NCBI GenBank assembly: GCA_949841325.1
Contig: CATKZK010000012.1
Coordinates: 1 to 33,729, forward strand
Direction: 5' to 3'
DNA: 33,729 nucleotides
Origin: an uncultured Bacilli bacterium
GTDB taxonomy: Bacteria; Bacillota_I; Bacilli_A; RF39; UBA660
The notes beneath the pieces are model-generated. The model was not told the origin of the DNA. It did not search any database and saw only the letters and a list, made by a program, of their open reading frames with translations. Position numbers and translations under genes: made by a program. Each line of letters begins with the position of its first letter. The first letter of the stretch is position 1. Of the stretch, positions 24,992 through 33,200 are shown piece by piece.

Positions 24992-25014
24992 TGTCTTATC
25001 GAGGCAGTTTTTGT
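24992..25014 (+). terminator. Terminator
   Basis: CTGTCT pairs with AGGCAG (one G-T pair) across TATCG, followed by TTTTTG. Closes the two-gene unit. Confidence 0.6.
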
Positions 25015-25091
25015 TTGTGATAAAACTTGCCCTTTATGTGTAAAAGGACTGTATAAACTTGCTAAGTTCTTCTTGACATCTAAATTAGGAC

Positions 25092-25157
25092 TTGCTAAAA
25101 AAAAAAAAAAAAATGATACAATGACAGTGGGAGAGTGCGCCTTTGGGAGGTTTATCT
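25092..25157 (+). promoter_or_regulatory. Promoter with a 17-A spacer tract and a cassette shared with the right-edge gene
   Basis: TTGCTA (25092-25097) is followed by a homopolymer of 17 A (25097-25113) and an extended -10, TGATACAAT (25114-25122). The spacer is 19 bp at this tract length. From 25112 through the RBS GGGAGG (25145-25150) to the start codon, the sequence aligns with 33606-33656: 21 of 28 bases in the first block, then GGAGGTTTATC in common. A TTGACA at 25073-25078 is too far from the -10 (38 bp) to act with it. Confidence 0.6.
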
Positions 25158-25454
25158 ATGAAAGGCAAAAGAGTCATCATGCTTGCCATGTTAGTAGTCA
25201 TTATTTTACTTATGTGCATTGCCTTTTTTATAAAGGAATCAAATAAATGTAATCCAGTCGTTTCTTATTATCAAAATCACTTAGAAGAAAAATCAAAAGA
25301 GAAACCTTTTCAGTTTGTCAAAATGCAAGGATTTATTTTTTCATTGGTAAGGATTGTCGTCATCTTTATAGAAAGTTTGTTAGTCAGTTTTCATTTGATC
25401 GATTTAATTGAGGAGATACTTGATATAGAAAATATGATGTTGTTTTTTAGATAA
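25158..25454 (+). CDS. Small membrane protein behind the poly-A promoter
   Basis: 98 residues; start at 25158 set by GGGAGG (25145-25150). A first hydrophobic helix (about 6-26, RVIMLAMLVVIILLMCIAFFI) is a signal anchor. A polar segment with CNPVVSYYQNHLEEKSKEKPFQF follows, then a second hydrophobic region (about 57-80). It is followed by a bidirectional terminator. I do not recognise it. It shares its promoter, leader and RBS with a secreted-protein gene at the right edge, so both may be controlled together. Confidence 0.6.
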   Translation: MKGKRVIMLAMLVVIILLMCIAFFIKESNKCNPVVSYYQNHLEEKSKEKPFQFVKMQGFIFSLVRIVVIFIESLLVSFHLIDLIEEILDIENMMLFFR

Positions 25455-25457
25455 AAT

Positions 25458-25482
25458 AAAAAAAGCCAATAAAGGCTTTTTT
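25458..25482. terminator. Bidirectional terminator between convergent genes
   Basis: AAAAAAGCC and GGCTTTTTT form a stem with A-run on one side and T-run on the other. It serves the small membrane gene and rpsD. Confidence 0.8.
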
Positions 25483-26085
25483 CTATCTGTTGTAAAATTC
25501 TACAACAAGGTTTTCATTGATATCAGCATTTAATTCGCTTCTATCTGGTAATCTTAAGAATGTACCAGACATTTTCTTTTCATCAAACTCTACATAAGCA
25601 GGTCTAGAAACTTTTGCTTCTAATGCTAATTTCATTGCAGGATGTTCTAATGATTTTTCGCGAACACTGATGACATCACCTGGTTTGCATTGGTAAGATG
25701 GAATATCTACCTTTTTACCGTTGACCATAATATGACCATGATTAACCATCTGACGTGATGCACGACGAGTATTTGCAAGTCCCATTCTGTAGACAAGATT
25801 ATCAAGTCTTGACTCAAGTAACTTTAAGAAATTTTCACCATGAATACCTTCCATTTTAGAAGCTTTTTCAAATAGGCGTCTAAATTGTTTTTCATTTAAT
25901 CCATACATGAAACGAATCTTTTGTTTTTCTTGCAACTGAATGCCATATTCAGAAATCTTTTTTCTTCTTCCTGCACCATGTTGTCCAGGAGCAAAAGGAC
26001 GTCTAGCAATGTCTTTTCCATTCTCTAATGTAGAAAATCCATAACGACGAGATTTCTTATAAGCAGGTCCCGTATATCTTGACAT
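25483..26085 (-). CDS. rpsD: 30S ribosomal protein S4
   Basis: A 200-residue primary rRNA-binding protein of the small subunit. It begins [37 protein letters not shown], as in the zinc-independent S4 type. The S4 RNA-binding domain is [56 protein letters not shown] (about 90-150). RBS AAAGGAGAAG. As in Bacillus, it is a single gene away from the main ribosomal operons and is preceded by a structured leader through which S4 represses its own translation or transcription. Confidence 0.98.
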   Translation of the reverse strand: MSRYTGPAYKKSRRYGFSTLENGKDIARRPFAPGQHGAGRRKKISEYGIQLQEKQKIRFMYGLNEKQFRRLFEKASKMEGIHGENFLKLLESRLDNLVYRMGLANTRRASRQMVNHGHIMVNGKKVDIPSYQCKPGDVISVREKSLEHPAMKLALEAKVSRPAYVEFDEKKMSGTFLRLPDRSELNADINENLVVEFYNR

Positions 26086-26240
26086 ATGTTCTTCTCCTTT
26101 CTTTTTATTTCATAGTAAAGGGTTTATTCTTTTTTCGTTAGGGTGTCTAATACTCTTTCCCTTTTGGCAGTCTAAGTTACTAGAACTATTACAATTAGAC
26201 ACATTAACAAAAACTAGAATAACTGCCAATAACTACGCAC
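26086..26240 (-). promoter_or_regulatory. S4-type autoregulatory leader with pseudoknot
   Basis: On the minus strand the leader forms a hairpin: TTGGCAGT (26222-26229) pairs with ACTGCCAA (26164-26171), and inner GTTATTCTAG pairs with CTAGTAAC. The loop contains GTGTCTAAT (complement of 26194-26202), which is complementary over 9 bases to ATTAGACAC (complement of 26143-26151) downstream of the hairpin. This makes a pseudoknot ahead of the rpsD ribosome site. S4 leaders in other bacteria use a pseudoknot bound by S4; that this is the same kind is inference. Confidence 0.7.
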
Positions 26241-26245
26241 CTAGT

Positions 26246-26274
26246 AATATACACTAATCCTATGCAAAAGTCAA
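26246..26274 (-). promoter_or_regulatory. rpsD promoter
   Basis: On minus: TTGACT (26269-26274), 17 bp, TATATT (26246-26251). Predicted start near 26239 gives a leader of about 155 nt. Confidence 0.7.
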
Positions 26275-26303
26275 TGATTTTAGCACGTATATAACGAGGG
26301 AAA

Positions 26304-27050
26304 TCATGACTTTCTCGAATTTTTTAAATTTTTAAAAAGTCGTTTCGCATTACTATCTAAAATCGTTTCAAGTTCTTCATATTCTAGATTTCTCAATTCT
26401 CGAATCTTATTGAAAACGTTTTTCCCTTCAACAATGGGATTTTCGCACATATAAGGGTAATCAAGTTCGATTAATAATTGGTCTAAAGGAATATTTTTGA
26501 CAACTTCTAAAGATCTTTTGGCAGATGGATACGTAATTGGTGTACCAACTGAAATAAATCCATCTCTTCTTATGATTTCTTCTAAATCTAGTAAATTTGG
26601 TTGAAAACAGTGAAAGACAAAACCATATTGAGCAGGGCGTTCCTTTAATAAACTAAGAACTTTCTTATTGGTGTTGTTACTGTGGATAATAATAGGAAGC
26701 TTAAGGAAATTAGCAAGCTCAATTGTTTCAATACATTTTTTTATTTGAGGTTTTAATTCTTTTTTTGTATCAAGTCCTGTCTCTCCTAAAGCGACAATGC
26801 GATTTTTATTTTCACTGTATTGAGCTAATTTAAAAATGCTATCAATATTTCCTTCTTCTAATGGATGAATGCCTAGTGCACAATAGAATTTGTCAAAATT
26901 TCTACTGATAGCAAGGGCTTCTTCATTGGTCAATTCATCAATTCCTACATTGATTATTTGATCAAGATAAGATAAGTTATTTATTCTGATTAGGTCCTCT
27001 TTTAAATCTTTAATGTCTCTTGAATTTAAATGAGCATGTGTATCTATCAT
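26304..27050 (-). CDS. TatD-family metal-dependent deoxyribonuclease
   Basis: A 248-residue TIM-barrel hydrolase starting MIDTHAHLNSRD, where HAH supplies two metal ligands. Further ligands: ALGETGLDT (Glu), PIIIHSNN (His), FVFHCFQP (His) and LLIELDYPYM (Asp). The usual end of strand 8 'LETDAPY/F' reads IELDYPYM, so a Tyr replaces Ala. Length is slightly shorter than the typical 255-260. The family degrades DNA from the 3' end and acts in repair; the YcfH/YabD-type bacterial branch is likely. RBS GAAGGA; a TATAAT with extended TG lies about 25 bp upstream. Monocistronic. Confidence 0.85.
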   Translation of the reverse strand: MIDTHAHLNSRDIKDLKEDLIRINNLSYLDQIINVGIDELTNEEALAISRNFDKFYCALGIHPLEEGNIDSIFKLAQYSENKNRIVALGETGLDTKKELKPQIKKCIETIELANFLKLPIIIHSNNTNKKVLSLLKERPAQYGFVFHCFQPNLLDLEEIIRRDGFISVGTPITYPSAKRSLEVVKNIPLDQLLIELDYPYMCENPIVEGKNVFNKIRELRNLEYEELETILDSNAKRLFKNLKNSRKS

Positions 27051-27238
27051 ATAATCCTTCTTTCTGAGAATGTATTATAACATAAAGAAGAGTTGACAAA
27101 AAGTATGATTTAACGAGAATCGTAAAAATAAAACAGGTAAAATATTGTGGATTAAAATAAAGTTTATATTGATGAATGACTCTTTTTTTCTTATCTAATT
27201 TATGTTAAAATGTAAAATAGGAAAAAGGGTGAACAAAG

Positions 27239-29647
27239 ATGAGCGGATTGCAAAGTCATTTTAAAATGGAGTATAGTGAAATATTGTCAAAAGAATCGAG
27301 TATAATTCGCGGAAATAAGTATCGTATTACTGTATTATCCGAAATTTTAGTTCGCTTAGAGTTTTCAGAGACAGGAACTTTTGAAGATCGTCCGACTGAA
27401 CTTGTCATGAACCGTGCATTTTCTCCTGTAAAGTTTGAAAAAAAAGAAGATGCAAAGTTTTTAACCATTAAAACACGTTATTTTACACTGACTTATCAAA
27501 AAGAAATGCCTTTTATTGGTTCGAAAGTAAGTCCAGATCAATATCTCAGAATTGATTTAAATGAGACTGACAAATATTGGTATTTTGGACACCCTGAAGC
27601 AAGAAACTTTAGAGGAACAAATTTTTCATTAGATGGTGCAGATGGACATGCTAAATATGAAAGAGGTCTTTATAGTACTGATGGTTTTGTCTCTTTAGAT
27701 GATTCAAAAACTTTACTATTTAATGAAGATGGATCTTTAGGAAAAAGAAATGACAAAAGAATAGATACCTATGTTTTTATGTATCGAAGAGACTTTGGTG
27801 CTTGTTTAAAAGACTATTTTACTTTAACGGGATATCCTCCTTTAATACCACGTTATGCCTTGGGAATTTGGTGGAATCGCAATATCGAGTATACGAGTAA
27901 AGAGATTGAACAACTTGTCTTTAATTTTGCTAAAAATCGTCTTCCTCTTTCCATCATTTTATTAGGAGATAAGTGGCATCGAGAAAATAAAAAGATGACT
28001 TCTGGTTTATCTTTCAATGAAAAATGCTTTAAACGACCAAAGAAAGTGGCAGATTTTCTTCATGGAAGAGATATTCGTTTAGCTGTCAAAATTAATCCAA
28101 TGGAGGGCATTAGTCCTACTGAAGATTATTATCTACCTTTTAAAAATGCCTCAGGAAGTGAAGGGGATGGGGTTCTTCCTTTCAATGTTTATAATAAAAA
28201 TATTATAAGTGCCTATTTTGATTATTTGATTCATCCTCTTATGAATTATGGTGTTGATTTCTTTTGGATTGACTATAATAATCGCAATGATCTTACGACA
28301 TTGAGAGCTTTAACTCATTATCATTTTAATGATTTTAAACAGATTAAAAATCGAAGGGGAATTACATTTGCACGGAATGGATTACTTGCAGCACATCGCT
28401 ATCCCATTCATTATACTGGAGAGACACTTGTCAGTTGGAAAAATTTAGAAATGCTTCCAGTATTCAATTCAACGGCCTCTAATTTAGGATTATCTTGGAT
28501 TTCTAATGATATAGGTGGTTTTACAGGAGGAATTGAAGATGGAGAATTGTTTGCACGTTTTGTACAGTTTGGCTGTTTTTCTCCAATTTTAAGATTATCG
28601 GCTGATGAGGGACAATACTATAAAAGAGAACCATGGCGATGGGACATTACGACACAATCAGTCTGTGCGCAATATATGCGCTTAAGGCATTCACTTATTC
28701 CTTATCTTTATAGTGAGGCTTATCGATATAGCAAATCGGGACTTCCACTTGTACAGCCTCTTTACTATCGCTATCCTGAAATTTATGATGAACCAACGTA
28801 TAAGAAAGAGTATTATTTTGGTTCTTCCTTATTTGTTGCGCCTATTACAAAAAAACGCGATTTACTCATGGATAGAACCGTTTTAAAATTATTTCTTCCA
28901 GAGGGCATATGGTATGATTTTACAACGGGAAAAAGATATGTTGGAGGGAAAAGATATACGACCTTTTATAAACAAGAGGATTATCCAGTTTTTGCTAAAA
29001 GTGGAACGATCATTCCTCTTGCCATATTAGATGAAAAAAACTTAAATGATACAGCACCACCAAAAGAAATGGAAATTCAAGTTTTTCCAGGGGCAAGTAA
29101 TACATATGAGCTTTATGAAGATGATGGACTTTCCTCGCTTTATGAAGAAAAATTTTTCATTCTTACCCATATTGACTATACGTATCAACAAAATAATTTC
29201 ACAGTTATTATAAGACCTATTGAAGGAAAAAGTGGTATTATTCCAGACCATCGTGCGTATCGTATTCGTTTTAGAAATACACGTGAACCAGATAATGTAA
29301 TCATTCATGTTGGAAATGAATTAGTCAAAGGGGCAACAACTTATGTAGATAACTCTGATTTTATTGTTGAGTTACCGTATCTTTCCACATTAAAGCAAGT
29401 GACGATTAACTGCAAAGGAAAAGATATTGAAATAGATGCTTTGCGTTTAATCAATGATGATATTGATTCTATCTTGAATGATTTGCCTATTGAAACAAAG
29501 ATAAAAAATGTGATAGGTGAAGTATTACTAAGTGATACAGAGATTAAACAAAAACGTATTGAAGTCCGCAAATTAAAAAAACTGGGTGTAAATCAAAAAT
29601 ATATCACTTTATTCTTGAAATTGCTTGAATATATTGCCGAAGTTTAG
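27239..29647 (+). CDS. Glycoside hydrolase family 31 (alpha-glucosidase/xylosidase type)
   Basis: An 802-residue cytosolic enzyme (no signal peptide) with RBS AAGGGTGA. It has the N-terminal beta-sandwich (about 1-195), the barrel from LIPRYALGIWWNRNIEY (about 202), and the proximal and distal C-terminal sandwiches (about 535-740). The nucleophile is D345 in FFWIDYNNR. SNDIGGF (422-428) and FVQFGCFSPILRLSADE are family hallmarks. The acid/base region HRYPIHYTGETLVSWKNLE has Glu395 where relatives have SGDT or TGD, a conservative change that may alter activity. It would release terminal alpha-linked sugars from imported oligosaccharides. It is transcribed alone; the promoter of the leuS leader overlaps its last codons. 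The final 50 residues form a helical tail. Confidence 0.88.
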   Translation: MSGLQSHFKMEYSEILSKESSIIRGNKYRITVLSEILVRLEFSETGTFEDRPTELVMNRAFSPVKFEKKEDAKFLTIKTRYFTLTYQKEMPFIGSKVSPDQYLRIDLNETDKYWYFGHPEARNFRGTNFSLDGADGHAKYERGLYSTDGFVSLDDSKTLLFNEDGSLGKRNDKRIDTYVFMYRRDFGACLKDYFTLTGYPPLIPRYALGIWWNRNIEYTSKEIEQLVFNFAKNRLPLSIILLGDKWHRENKKMTSGLSFNEKCFKRPKKVADFLHGRDIRLAVKINPMEGISPTEDYYLPFKNASGSEGDGVLPFNVYNKNIISAYFDYLIHPLMNYGVDFFWIDYNNRNDLTTLRALTHYHFNDFKQIKNRRGITFARNGLLAAHRYPIHYTGETLVSWKNLEMLPVFNSTASNLGLSWISNDIGGFTGGIEDGELFARFVQFGCFSPILRLSADEGQYYKREPWRWDITTQSVCAQYMRLRHSLIPYLYSEAYRYSKSGLPLVQPLYYRYPEIYDEPTYKKEYYFGSSLFVAPITKKRDLLMDRTVLKLFLPEGIWYDFTTGKRYVGGKRYTTFYKQEDYPVFAKSGTIIPLAILDEKNLNDTAPPKEMEIQVFPGASNTYELYEDDGLSSLYEEKFFILTHIDYTYQQNNFTVIIRPIEGKSGIIPDHRAYRIRFRNTREPDNVIIHVGNELVKGATTYVDNSDFIVELPYLSTLKQVTINCKGKDIEIDALRLINDDIDSILNDLPIETKIKNVIGEVLLSDTEIKQKRIEVRKLKKLGVNQKYITLFLKLLEYIAEV

Positions 29648-29653
29648 TATAAT
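29625..29653 (+). promoter_or_regulatory. Promoter of the leucine T-box operon
   Basis: TTGAAT (29625-29630), 17 bp, TATAAT (29648-29653). It overlaps the end of the GH31 gene, so the leader begins about 12 bp after the GH31 stop. Confidence 0.7.
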
Positions 29654-29659
29654 GACATT

Positions 29660-29846
29660 TAAGCAGAGGAAGAAAAAGTAGTAGCAAAGAAAGTCTTTCA
29701 AGAGAGTCTGTGGTGCTGGAAACAGATAGGAATACTTTGTGAACTTGTTTTTGGATGTGTTAGGTTAAACTCTTTATCGTTTAAATAAGCAAAAAAATAA
29801 GGTGGTACCACGGTCTTTTCGTCCTTTGGATGAGGGACCTTTTTTT
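29660..29846 (+). promoter_or_regulatory. Leucine T-box riboswitch with terminator
   Basis: The T-box core GGTGGTACCACG is at 29801-29812; its UGGU bulge can pair with a tRNA ending ACCA. The terminator hairpin GGTC...GTCC/GGATGAGGGACC is followed by T8 (29812-29846). Stem I has AGAGAGTCTGTGGTGCTGGAAAC (distal loop) and a loop-E signature: AGTA at 29677-29680 opposite GAA at 29741-29743. The triplet after GAA is CTT (29744-29746), followed by G, so the specifier is a leucine codon. Uncharged tRNA-Leu would allow read-through into the membrane gene and leuS. Confidence 0.93.
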
Positions 29847-29859
29847 ATGGAGGATTCGT

Positions 29860-30222
29860 ATGAAATATGTCATTGCCTTTTTCCTATCATTTGGTTGTCT
29901 TTACTTATTTCTTTATCTCTTTTATTTTCTAAGGTTAAAGAAAAAGGGTATGCTCTCAGTAAATCGTGCAAGTCAATTTATTATAAGGAAGTACGAATTA
30001 AAGAAGAGCAAGAAAATGGAAGAAAAACTGAATTTTGTATTAGTAGGTGTGAATAGTTTTATATTAGCAATCCCCATAACGCTTTCTTATTTTTTACAGA
30101 TTCATTATATGGGAATGCTTATTCTCTCATTTGTTCTGTTTATGCTTTTGTTTTATAGTCTTTATCATATTGTAGGTATGTTTTTTAAAAGGAAGGAAGA
30201 TCAAAATGAAATTAACAATTGA
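29860..30222 (+). CDS. Small three-helix membrane protein co-regulated with leuS
   Basis: The start at 29860 is set by GGAGG (29850-29854); longer in-frame starts lie within the T-box terminator. The 120-residue product has a hydrophobic N-terminal helix (about 3-24), a basic cytosolic loop (RLKKKGMLSVNRASQFIIRKYELKKSKK), and two more helices (about 60-80 and 84-108). It is the first gene behind the leucine T-box and overlaps leuS by 17 bp, so it is translated with it. No family is recognised. A link to leucine supply, for example transport, is possible but nothing in the sequence shows it. Confidence 0.75.
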   Translation: MKYVIAFFLSFGCLYLFLYLFYFLRLKKKGMLSVNRASQFIIRKYELKKSKKMEEKLNFVLVGVNSFILAIPITLSYFLQIHYMGMLILSFVLFMLLFYSLYHIVGMFFKRKEDQNEINN

Positions 30223-33200
30223 ACAAAAATGGCAAAAATATTGGGATGAACATCATGTGTTTGAAGTAAAAAACGAAGGAAAGAAACCGTATTATATTTT
30301 AGTTGAATTTCCTTATCCAAGTGGAGATGGTTTACATGTTGGACATGTAAGAAGTTATACGGCACAAGATGCGATAGCTCGTATGAAACGTATGCAAGGA
30401 TATAATGTCTTATTTCCAATGGGATGGGACGCTTTTGGATCACCTGCTGAACGTTATGCGATAAGAAATCATATTCATCCAAAAGAAGCCGTGAAAGAAA
30501 ATATCAAAAATTTTAAAGGACAGATGAAAAGACTTGGTTTCTCTTTTGATTGGACACGTGAATTTTCAACAACAGATCCTGAATACTACAAGTGGACTCA
30601 ATGGCAATTTTTACAATTTTACAAAAATGGAATGGCTTATAAAGATACGATTCCAGTGAATTGGTGTCCGCAGTGTAAAAATGTCTTATCAAATGAAGAT
30701 GCGCAGGGTGGAGTATGTGAACAATGCGGTTCACAAGTTGTGCAAAAAGAGAAGAGTCAATGGATGCTTCGCATGAGTGATTATGCAGAAGATTTGCTTA
30801 CAGGGCTTGAAGATACGCATTTTGCTGAAAAAGTAAAATTAGGACAAATCAATTGGATTGGAAAGTCAACAGGAGCACATGTCAATTTTAAAATTGAAGG
30901 TCATGATCAAGAATTTACAGTATTTACTACAAGATGTGATACTCTTTTTGGAGCCACTTATTGTGTATTAGCTCCTGAACATAAAGTAGTAGATGAAATT
31001 ACTACAGAAGAGAAAAGAGAAGAAGTGGCTAAATATAAGGATGCTTGTGCCCTTAAAAATGACATGGAAAGAACGGAACTTAATAAAGAGAAGACGGGTG
31101 TATTTACAGGAGCATATGCCATTAATCCTGTCAATAAAGAAAGAATTCCTATTTATATCAGTGACTATGTTTTAGCGACATATGGAACAGGCGCTATAAT
31201 GGCTGTTCCTGCACATGATGAAAGAGATTACGAGTTTGCAAAGAAATTTGGCATTCCTATTAGACAGGTATTGGCGAAGTCATTTAATGGAACAGGGGAT
31301 TCAGCTATCCGTGAAGGAAAGCCAGTGACAAACCGAAATGTTGTCAATGTGGTCATTAAACATCCAACAGAAAATAAATATTTGTGTGTTCATAATAAAA
31401 AATTCAATTGGATTAATTTTGTTATGGGTGGTATTGAAGAAAATGAATTCGTTATAGAAGCGGGAATTCGAGAAGTAAAGGAAGAAACAGGATACACGGA
31501 TATTGCGATTGAAAAAGAGATGGAGTTTATCTATTTTGATAACTTCTATGCTGCACATAAAGATGTAAATCGCCATATTAAGTGTCATACTATCCTAGGA
31601 AAATTGAATAGTTTAGATGCAATAGAGCGATCTCAAGAGGAAATTGATTTGGCAGATGTTATGTGGATAGAAGAAGACAAACTTATATCTACGTTGTCTA
31701 CAGAAGCTCATAAGTATGATGCTATGCGAGCTATTCATGGAGAAGGTGCCATGACTGAAGATGGTGTCCATATTCATTCCTCTAAGGAAATGGAAATAAC
31801 AGGAGTTCCTCACGAAAATGAAACGAATAAGAATTCCATTGTGGCCATTGTTTATGATGAAAAATGTGATAAGTATCTAACGATTAATTGGCATGAATTA
31901 GGTGGTCGTTTATTTATAGGAGGCACAAGAAAAGAGGGAGAACCTGTAGAAGAATGTGCAAGAAGAGAAATTGCCGAAGAAACAGGATATACGAATCTTG
32001 AATTGATTTCCATTTTACCAAAAATAAATCATCACTATTACGCTTATAATAAAGATAAATATTTCAATATCATATCAACGGGCCTTTACTTTAAATTAAT
32101 AGATGATGAGAAAGTAGCTTTACATTTAGATGCTGATGAAAAATTTGATGTAGAATGGGTATCTCAAGATATTGTTTTAGAGGAAATAAAAGATGAACTT
32201 CATAGAAAAACGTATGAATATATGAACAATTCAGAGAGCATTTTAGATTTAGATGGTCTAGATAAAAAAGAAGCTATTGATAAAATGATTAAATGGTTAG
32301 AAGCGAATAACTGTGGAAGTGCTCAAGTGAATTATAAAATGCGTGATTGGATTTTCTCACGTCAAAGATTCTGGGGAGAGCCAATTCCAATGATTAACTG
32401 TCCAACTTGTGGATGGGTTCCTATGAATGAAAGTGATCTTCCACTCGTATTACCAGATGTAACAGAATATGAGCCAACAGATGATGGGGAATCTCCACTT
32501 GCCAAAATCACAGAGTGGGTTAATTGTAAATGTCCAAAGTGTGGCGGGGATGCCAAAAGAGAAACCGATACCATGCCTCAATGGGCTGGTTCTAGTTGGT
32601 ATTTCTTAAGATTTATGGATGCTCATAATGACTCAGAATTCGCATCTATGGATGCCATGAAATATTGGAATCGTGTAAATTGGTATAATGGAGGTATGGA
32701 ACATACTGCAAGACATTTGCTTTATGCAAGATTTTGGGTACAAATGCTTTATAATTTTGGACTTGTTCCTAATAAAGAGATGATTGATATTCGTGTCTCT
32801 CATGGAATGATTTTAGGTTCAAATCATGAAAAAATGAGCAAGTCAAAGGGGAACGTTATTAATCCTGATGCTATTGTCAATGAATTTGGCGCTGATACTT
32901 TGCGTATTTATGAAATGTTTATTGGAGATTATCAACAAGATGCCTCTTGGAGTGTTGACTCCCTAAAGGGCTGTAAGAGATTCTTAGATCGAATTGAACG
33001 TATTGGGGAAAAGCTAAATGAAAAACAAGGTTATACCAATGAAATGCTTGCCCATAAGACTATAAAGAAAGTGTCAAATGATTTAGTAACATTGAAGTAT
33101 AATACAGCAGTATCTGCTTTAATGATTATGCTTAATGAATATGAAAAGTTTGAAGAAGGAATATCGAAAGAGGATTATCGTTTATTGCTTACACTTCTTT

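Noticed and set aside
25073-25078. TTGACA as the -35 of the poly-A promoter
   Set aside because: It is 38 bp from the -10. Even loss of all 17 A would not bring it to the normal spacing range.
26177-26247. Third pairing TTACTAG/CTAGTAA in the rpsD leader
   Set aside because: One arm overlaps the rpsD -10 element and lies at or before the predicted transcription start, so it would not be in the RNA.
31277-32228. Intein or assembly chimera inside leuS
   Set aside because: No intein splice-junction or homing-endonuclease motifs are present. The frame is continuous, both flanks align to LeuRS, and the insert consists of two Nudix domains around a native-looking segment.
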